Positions 56,512 to 64,000 of a stretch of 64,000 bases of DNA are shown here, piece by piece. Under the pieces are notes generated by a model. It saw only the letters and a program-made list of their open reading frames with translations. It was not told where the DNA came from and searched no databases. This DNA comes from Antedon mediterranea (Eukaryota > Echinodermata > Crinoidea > Comatulida > Antedonidae): assembly GCF_964355755.1 (NCBI RefSeq), contig NC_092672.1:30686501-30750500 (forward strand), written 5' to 3'. Position numbers and translations under genes: made by a program. Position 1 is the stretch's first letter. Every line of letters starts with the position of its first letter.

Positions 56512-56958
56512 CTAGTGTCCTTGTTTCTCAATATGATACACGGCATCCCAAATATTGTCAAAGCTGTATTTACTCAGTTGGTAGAAACCAATAACAGTTT
56601 TTATGTCGTCTTCTCCAACATTTTTGAGCGATTTAAACAGTGCTTTGCGATATGCTGTTCTAGTCCCTCCTGCTTTTCTGATTAAGACAGTAGGCCTATT
56701 CATGTATTATGCAATACATAGCTGAAACCTGTTTCGTTACATCAGCAATGTCTACCAACAGGCTCATATTATTTTTTGAAATAAATCCATGGCTAGTAAG
56801 TTTATTTAGTAGGTTAAATGCTGATTTTTCCTCTTTAGCATCTATATCTCCAATTGGTAGAATACCATAGAAGCATTCTTAACCAGCGGACCCAACTACC
56901 AGCATAGTGTCCCATCAAAGTTTCTCAACAAAGTTTGAAATTCGATATTGATATCCAT
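56512..56958 (-). pseudogene. Tandem death-effector-domain exon, copy 3 (diverged)
   Basis: Starts at ATG 56956-56958, shortly after an AG acceptor, with MDINIEFQTLLRNFDGT. A frameshift and a stop follow. Then an open stretch carries the DED1 signature (FYGILPIGDID, SAFNLLNKLTSHGFISKNN). After another stop, the DED2 start is RTAYRKALFKSLKNVGEDDI, then VIGFYQL and NIWDAVYHIEKQGH, with a stop at 56512. The order and the L-L-x-x-L-x-x-x-G and iE+qG patterns agree with DEDs, but the sequence is only distantly related to copies 1 and 2. At least three lesions make it a pseudogene or a badly mis-modelled gene. Confidence 0.55.
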
Positions 56959-57262
56959 TTTAATTCTGTAACCAAATATTTATTGATAAATGTAAACATC
57001 ATCGTCATTCTAACTGGAAAGTCTAAATAATTATTTTTTGAATTTTTTTTAAATATTATTTCTTATCGAATTCTGAAGTACAGCTTTTATTGACTTTAGC
57101 ATTGTGTACAGAATTAGATGTACAGTACAGAACAACATAATAGTTTTAGTTCGGCTGTATTTCATTTATTTTAACACACACTTCATGATACTACCGTATT
57201 TAGCCTAATACAGTATTAGTCAAATAAAAACGTGTAAAATAAGGCATACTCACGATATGCAT

Positions 57263-57409
57263 TTATTTAATTCTCTCTGGTAAAAACATCAAAACTGCTT
57301 TTGTCAAGATGGTGAATTCTAGAAAACCTGTATCTCTAACTAACTGATACACCGCGTTAAGCTCAGTAGCATCAGCGTTATCAGTCAACAACAATAAATG
57401 TAATGATCC
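57263..57409 (-). other. Possible additional exon or open stretch
   Basis: A minus-strand frame reading DATELNAVYQLVRDTGFLEF then TILTKAVLMFLPERIK and a stop. The AVYQLVRDTGFLEF part has a DED-like 'LL-x-x-x-G-x-L' feel, and it lies just upstream of DED copy 3. Splice sites are not convincing. Confidence 0.2.
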
Positions 57410-58479
57410 ATACAATATGAACAACTGAGTAATAAGCTAAATTTAGTTTTTGTATTTTCTATTTATTCCTTTTAAAATTTCCAGTAGAACTATTTTTGGT
57501 AACTTCATTCTTTGCTTTAAAAGATCTGAATCAAGTGGTGTTAAAATGTTCGACAATTAGTTTGAATTATATACCAATTCGTTCCATATATAATAGATTT
57601 GTATTATGTTATCTAAGTTTATTTGAGTTTTCAATTGTCATAAAGTTGAACTTATTTAATGTGGTTGTTTGTAAGTTATAAAGGTTGTAGTGCTAGTAGT
57701 GGACGTGATATGTAGACTTAATTCAAGTGAAATGTAAAACGATAATCTTAGTAATGCCTTATATAAGTCAAAAAGGCTCCCCGGGTGGAATGTCAACCTG
57801 AGCTGAGAGCGCGTCGTCTTGTAATCAGTCAGTACAATTAATTTGTGTAGTAGTTTCTATGAACCAGAAATTCCGAAATAAAAGATTAAATGAAGGAATG
57901 AACGAAAGAACGAGTGAACATTAGTTTAGTCAATATATTTTGTTGTCTATTGTTTAATCAGTTACTTCACTTCACAAGTTTATAATGAGGAAGTTTAATT
58001 ATGCGTTACGAGGCCTAGCCTTGGGTTCCCACCAGTTCCCATTTCATCATTCACTCTCTTACAATCCCTTATTTTCCTGTACTGGTATATGGCGGATATA
58101 TTATTGTAAGTCCGTTGGAAATTTATAGCCTCTCTTTTTACGAAGTCCTATTCAACAACCGTCATGTTGGTACTCGCCGTGACTAACTAGTTTTGAAACT
58201 GGTGAAACTGATGTGGAAAGGGCTACGGAGGAACAGGAACCCCGTAGAAGGTATCTGGTGCAAGGCCCACCGGCGTGTGGATATGCTCTGGTCGTATACT
58301 AATTCCTATCCCACATATGAGTAAGTAGGCCCACCTATGGGTAAATAGGTCCACCTATGAGTTAATAGTACATGTCAGCTCAGCGACAGGGGTTGATAGC
58401 TGTAACTTAGGCAGGAAGTTACTTTTTTATTCTCTGGCTTGTAGGTCTACAGCAAATCGACAGGCGGATGATCTCATTT
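57410..58479. other. No gene recognised
   Basis: Unassigned sequence. GC content rises after 58000 approaching the endonuclease remnant. The run CTGAGAGCGCGTCGTCTTG near 57802 is weakly tRNA-like. Confidence 0.35.
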
Positions 58480-58529
58480 AGACAACGGCTGGCGGTTATA
58501 AAATTGTTTTACTGCGGGGCAACTTCTAT

Positions 58530-59180
58530 CTATCCCAACTGTCACGTTTATACGAAACATGGCTTACGGAAAACGGCTCTATTCGGGAAGCAAACTATAC
58601 CTTCTACTGGTGTGGTTATTCTGATAGCATGAGACCTAAGCACGGAGTTGGTTTTGCTTTTTATAACAAGCGACTTTCTTGCATTTAGCAACCCATTGCA
58701 ATATCACCCCGTCTCATGAATATGCGTATGTGTCTGAAAACGGTTACATCACCATAATATCTGCTTATGCTCCAACAATAATAGACAATTCTTAATCAAA
58801 AGATGTTTTCTATCAAACTCTTCGTGAAACCATTCTCAAAACTCTATCTGGTGACAACTTAGCACTTCAACGCTAGAATTGGCTATGATTATAACTATTG
58901 GTATAATGTGATTGTACATCATAATATGGTTGGTAGAGTAAATGAGAACGTGCAACGTATTCTTGAATTATGTGCTGACCTCAGTCTCTGTGTTTCCAAC
59001 ACAATGAAGGTACATTTTGTACCAAAACAACTTGGATGCATCTTCGTTCTCGCCGCTGGCATCAACTCGACCATATTATTGTGAGACGTCGTCAGCTATG
59101 TGAGGTAATCCATTGCCGTAGCTTAACGTCTGCTGACTGCAACTTTGACCATGCTCTTCCTTGTGAGATGAAAACTTATA
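58530..59180 (+). pseudogene. Decayed RTE/CFDP2-like retrotransposon endonuclease
   Basis: The plus-strand frames together give SRLYETWLTENGSIREANYT, FYWCGYSD, KHGVGFAFYNKRLS, ITIISAYAPT, NARIGYDYNYW, VNENVQRILELCADLSLCVS and WMHLRSRRWHQLDHIIVRRR. In order they follow the endonuclease/exonuclease/phosphatase domain of RTE-type retrotransposons and the related craniofacial-development-protein-2 sequences. Multiple frameshifts and stops occur (for example TAG in 'CI*QPIAI' near 58687). No reverse transcriptase follows. Confidence 0.75.
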
Positions 59181-59299
59181 ATTTCACCAAAGAGATATCA
59201 CATTCCCAAATCAAACATATTCCTACAATTTGTGTTGCTTCTATAAAAATACAACTAAACATCGACAAGTTTCAAAACCTTTTAATGGTCACTTTGTAA

Positions 59300-62025
59300 A
59301 AACTAGGCCTAGTAGTCCATATAAACTTGGCCCCGGCTTCGTTTATCACCAGCTAGTTCTCGTAGTGCTTTTGGACAGTTTTCACGTAGGAATCCATATT
59401 GGTTCATTGAAAATGCTGAAACATTTTACCAGCTCTTCATGTGAAACGCAGAGAAAGAGATAAGATACGACCGAAAAACATTCGTTCTGCAAAAGCTGAT
59501 TACAAACTCTCCATTTTGTAATACTGCTGATACATTACATTTTCATTGATCAAAGTTTTGTTATATTAATTTATTTTGTCAAAATCAATTAAAATTCAAC
59601 ACGCTTTAGAAAAGTATTTAGATTGTACATCCTTACATACTGTAGCATTATTTAGGAACATCAATCAATGTTTACATGAAGCAAGTAACATTTTAAACTA
59701 GGGAAGAAAAGCTAAGCAACGTGAAAGTTCATTTCAATTATTTTTATTCATGTCTAATCAGGTTGGTACTTTTTTCCATTTTCTCCACTTTGTGCCCCGA
59801 AATCAATCTTATTCATGCAATATCAGATTTAATATACACAGTGCAAGGCACTACAGTTACTATAAGAACACTCTACACAATACTAATACTACGGATAAAT
59901 CATTTTATCAATTTCTTCTATTAAACAAGATTTGATACACCTACACATAACTATAATGTAAATTATATCTGACTCAAAATGATACAGTAATTGGAAAAAA
60001 TACTAAACTAAAATCTTTTAATTATAATCGTTAAATTACTTCCTATCAAAACTTGTCTAACATACAGTATTATAGATTGTTGATTCTCTGGCTGCTACAA
60101 ATCAGTTTTGATGCCAGCGAACATGCATCATTTGACTATACCCAATACGGTAATAGACAATAGAGTAAACAACAATGGTGGAAGATCAGGTCAATTTAAT
60201 TACAGTATAAAAAAATAGCCCTGCTTTATCTATAGTCTTAGCATATTACATAGTAGACCTACAATAGACATAAAACTATTGATGGAAAAAAGAAAAAACG
60301 GGATAAAATAAACTAACTCTATTTTCTATTAAAACTATTTACAAGCGAAAATACTATAAATTATTAATCAATGGTTGATTGAATATCTTTGTTTACATTT
60401 TCGAGTACTATACAAATAGGTTTGCAATTGCATATAAATAACCTGTCAACAAAGAAACTACACAGTATCGCATAAAATATGTAAATATGTATGTATAAAA
60501 ATCTACACAGGATATAAAATGTAATGACATCTTATAAAATAGTTTATACATCAATACAAAAACAAATCATTATAAACATCAAGTAAAACACGCAGTTGCA
60601 AGTCAGCATGGAAGATTATTATGAACTTATTGATTTGATGTAGAATGAAATTAAACTGTTAGCAAATCTAGTTGTTTTAATAACTAATTCCTACCATGAC
60701 AGCCAAGTGGGTGGAATATGATCAGAGGTCTGTTTAATTTTGGAAAGACCCTCAGAGAACTTCCGACAATGCTCTACCCTATTGTGAGCCAACGTTTTAA
60801 GTTTTGAAAAATCAATGTGAAAGAAAAGTAACAATTACCTAATAAATGTCGGCATCGGCCCGCTTTTGCACACTTTTAATATTAGGAAATCTTCTCTTTA
60901 ATATTATCACTGGTCAAGACAAGATGTCACACTAATCCACAAATTGTCGATCTAAGCTCTTCAAAGCCAAATTGCTTAATGATTGTAAAAGAAAAAGCTT
61001 CCTAGTACCTTCAGTAATGATAGTACAGTATCATGATAATCCTATTTGAGGTTGTCTTGAAATTAGAAAAACAGGATCTGGTTTTAGAGTTTAATCAAGC
61101 ATCATTGATCATGACCTGGCCTAATTTGGTTCTAAGTGGGACACCGGCCTTTTAAGTAAGAATAAGATAACCATTGTATTTAACACATTTCATATAAAAA
61201 AAATCACACAACCATTGAACTATTGATCTTCTGACACCAATATCAATGATGTTTTTAACAAGGACAGTGTATGGTCATTGAGAACAATATAGTACCAACA
61301 TTCTGCTTATTATCAGCTTCAGATATTGGGCAGGAGGCAGACCCTTAACATTTCCAAATTTGTTAAAATCAATTTTAGAACTAATATTCTGTAAAATCAA
61401 ATCAGTAATAAACAGATAAGAATTTCAAAAAGTGGCTTACTAAACTCACATGAAAACATTTTTATAATGAACCGGATCTGGTCCGCAAGCCTTGTTTTGT
61501 TTAATTTTACTTAATTCCCTTGAATGAAATGTTGGTGCAAGTTTACCATAGGGTAATGATTTTTATTTAAGATCGGAATATGGGCACTAATGTTAGTAAA
61601 CAAGTGATTGTTGTATATTAATGTAATATTTAGATTGAATTATTAGTCGCTAATTTCATGGTTAAAAACGTGTTTTGACACTTTTTCATATAAAGTAATG
61701 AGAGCTACGAAACAACCAAGGACTAGACCGACACCACCAACTATTTTAACTGTCTTATCAAACTTAACTATCAAGAATACACTGACTATGATGATAATAA
61801 TACCGAGTATTAATACTTTACACCAGTGATCTAAAATTTAAAAAAAAATGTTTTCATAAACTCTGAGATTAAATGTTATAAAGAGCCACAACTAAAAAAT
61901 ACGGAACTTTCGCCAATGAGCTATGCTCGACGCGATTATGAGATCATGTTCCGAATATGAGCACTGTTTCTATAATTTACAGTATGATTTATATATAATT
62001 TACACAGTGCTACGCAACATCATTG

Positions 62026-62028
<3 letters not shown>
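59300..62028. other. No gene recognised
   Basis: A long AT-rich stretch with only short, unsupported open frames (59230-59463, 59721-59935) and no transposon termini that I could pair. Confidence 0.4.

Positions 62029-62089
<61 letters not shown>
62029..62089. repeat. (AT)n microsatellite
   Basis: About 30 uninterrupted AT dinucleotides. Confidence 0.98.
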
Positions 62090-62092
<3 letters not shown>

Positions 62093-62140
62093 CTACATAT
62101 ACATATATACTATGACGTTATCCAAATTCCTTCACTTGCA

Positions 62141-62167
62141 CTGATGAAGGGCTAGTGTTGCCCGAAA
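62141..62167 (+). ncRNA. Hammerhead-ribozyme-like core
   Basis: CTGATGA is followed by a 4-bp stem (GGGC/GCCC) with loop TAGTGTT and then GAAA. That is the conserved catalytic core of a hammerhead ribozyme, up to stem II. Penelope-like retroelements carry such motifs in their terminal repeats. The stem III candidate (GC-TCT-GC) and stem I pairing are poor, so self-cleavage is doubtful. The 3' neighbourhood (ACAGCATTGTCATTTTTTCAG) recurs at 63803-63823, supporting a dispersed element. Confidence 0.4.
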
Positions 62168-62439
62168 GCTCTGCTATCTTTTCTGGCTGTTTACTTTATC
62201 GTTTTGATTTAGCTTTTCCCTTTTCATTTTTGCATCTCCATTGAGATCCAGCCACTGATACCCACAGCATTGTCATTTTTTTCAGTAATTTGCCTTTGGA
62301 TTTATATATACATACACAAGAGATATAATTATATACTCAGTAGACCATTGGAGTATTATTCAAACTCGATTGGATAGCAAACTCTTTTAACATTCTCGGC
62401 GTGGTATGGCTGAACAACACTAGTTCCTCAATTGTACGC

Positions 62440-62738
62440 ACGCGCACAAGAGATCATGTATATACATATATTGTATAATCCGGGTTGTAAAATGAAAACA
62501 AACAAATGAAAATGTGTGAACTATTTTAAAAAGGGATAGATGATAATGATGATCCTGCCAAGTGTATAACAAAATATAAGAAAATTAATGAAAAAAGGAG
62601 TAATACAGAATTCATATATGTAAAAATGTTACTTATGAACTGTAACGACATTTACAAGTTAAATAATACGATTTTATGCAATATGAGATAATATGAATGT
62701 GAATAAAAGTGGTGTTTGCGCCACAAAAGAGAAAAAAA
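62440..62738 (+). repeat. Dispersed repeat R, copy 3 (uninterrupted)
   Basis: The cleanest copy of the repeat. It ends GTGAATAAAAGTGGTGTTTG, GCGCCACAAAAGAG and an A-run. It supplies the empty-site sequence for the 2.6-kb insertion at 13580-16223. Confidence 0.75.
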
Positions 62739-63178
62739 AAACTATTCCTATGTAGAGTATGGAGTCAAGTCATTTGCTTAAAAAATGAATAACATTCACA
62801 AGGCTTTAAATATCGAATTTAATATCAAAACAATCAATTTGTTTAAAGGCTTTTGTTATAATAACGGAATCATAAAGTTACTGCGAACATGATTTTAAAC
62901 AACAAAATGTAAAAACAATGCATAAACTATGAGAATCGCTGTACAAACTAAACGCACACGCGTAGAGCGTGCATGAAGCGCACATCCACAGCCGTTTCGA
63001 AATTGCTATTTTTGTATTTTGTTTAAAATCGCAGTAACTTTATAATTGTATTATTATTTTAATAAAAACCTTTAAACTAATTGATTGTTTTGATATTAAA
63101 TTCGATATTTAAAGCCCTTTGAACGTTATACATTTTTAAAACAAAAGATTCAACTCCATACTCTACATAGGAATAGTT
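62739..63178. mobile_element. 440-bp MITE (AACTATTCC termini)
   Basis: AACTATTCCTATGTAGAGTA at the left is repeated inverted at the right end. Matching continues through ATGGAGT and again in the AAATATCGAATTTAATATCA segment about 70-80 bp in. It is inserted at the A-rich end of repeat R. Non-coding interior. No clear target duplication was found. Confidence 0.8.
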
Positions 63179-64000
63179 GGATACAAAAATGGCTTCTACT
63201 CCATTCAAAGTCGCAACTCTTTATATATATATGGCTCTGCCAGAGATCACATTGGTACGCCCTCATCTTTCAGTATTCTATTCACGAATCGGAATCTCCA
63301 AAGAGATACTTTTTTATATATAAACATTACAGGCACAGAACAAATTTCAAACAGCCAGGTGATATAGTGAAATTTAATTAATTAATTTGAAACGATAAGA
63401 TGAGGAAATTTGTGACAATTAGTTTGGCCTATTTGACATCGCTTTATTTTGATTATAGTTCAAATAGTATAATTTTAAACTGTTCAATTTCGATTCGAAG
63501 TCATTTACGATAGGTACGCATTTTGTATTTATTCTTTGTTTATGCATTTGAAATGTATTGTTGACTGGATGCTAAATGAATAAATAAATATAATAAAATA
63601 AATCAGGTCTCGTGGTACATTAGAAAGCAGTTTTGAAATATATTTCTGACTAAAAGCAAACATTATTCGCCTGTTAGGGCGTCTCTTGAGTCAAACAAAG
63701 CAATTAATGATAACTGGTTTTTTTTTAAACACGTTTTCAAAAAGTATTAGGAATGTGATGCCATTCATTACTCTAAACAATGTATTCCAACCAATGGTAA
63801 CCACAGCATTGTCATTTTTTCAGCCATTTTTCTTTGGATATAAACATCAAAAGCACAGAAAAAAAATCTAAACCGCCCATTTGCTAGGATATCTTCATAA
63901 AAAATAGTAGATATTGATGTTAAACCTTTACCTTTTCTCTCTTCCATGTTCAATGTTCTTTTTAAAGTCAATTCTAAAAGAAAAATTCGGAATATAACTA
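63179..64000. other. No gene recognised
   Basis: AT-rich flank. It includes a diverged copy (63795-63850) of the sequence at 62255-62305 near the hammerhead-like motif. Confidence 0.4.

Noticed and set aside
57780-57880. tRNA-like stretch (GAGCGCGTCGTCTTGTAATC)
   Set aside because: Resembles part of a Thr-type tRNA anticodon arm, but no B box or cloverleaf can be folded; at most an old SINE trace.

Overview
This is about 64 kb of AT-rich, intron-rich animal DNA, heavily loaded with transposable elements. There are no bacterial-style operons, rRNA genes or CRISPR arrays. Four things suggest a marine invertebrate deuterostome, most likely an echinoderm: dispersed TAGGCCTA palindromes, a Ty3/Gypsy-type element whose integrase precedes its reverse transcriptase (the Gmr1 arrangement described from deuterostomes), a Golgi-type carbohydrate sulfotransferase, and a family of tandem death-effector-domain (DED) proteins. 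The species cannot be fixed from the sequence alone.

Layout. 1-9 kb: a 560-bp palindrome, a broken duplicate of a sulfotransferase terminal exon (2.74-3.58 kb), a LINE nested in another LINE (4.6-6.2 kb), and the intact terminal exon of the sulfotransferase gene (7.97-8.83 kb, minus strand). 9-19 kb: nested inverted-repeat elements, plus small candidate upstream exons of the sulfotransferase gene. These end in a signal-anchor exon at 18.87-18.97 kb that would give a type II Golgi protein of about 340-360 aa. 19-25.6 kb: a composite transposon containing at least four other elements. 26.2-29 kb: a 5'-truncated LINE with a nearly intact reverse transcriptase. 29.3-31.2 kb: a long inverted-repeat element. 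31-38 kb: mostly unassigned DNA with degenerate tandem repeats and two small inverted-repeat elements.

39-57 kb, minus strand: remnants of a DED gene family. There are three broken tandem-DED exons, several candidate coiled-coil mini-exons and one well-bounded 57-nt exon. They are split apart by a 4.9-kb Foldback-like element (40.27-45.21 kb), a 0.8-kb element with 7-bp target duplications and the Gmr1-like LTR retrotransposon (49.97-55.41 kb). 57-64 kb: a decayed RTE/CFDP2-like endonuclease, an AT microsatellite, a possible hammerhead-ribozyme core and a small MITE.

Only the sulfotransferase looks like a plausibly working host gene, and its upstream exons are predictions from splice signals and reading-frame phase. 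The DED genes and the autonomous transposons all carry stop codons or frameshifts.
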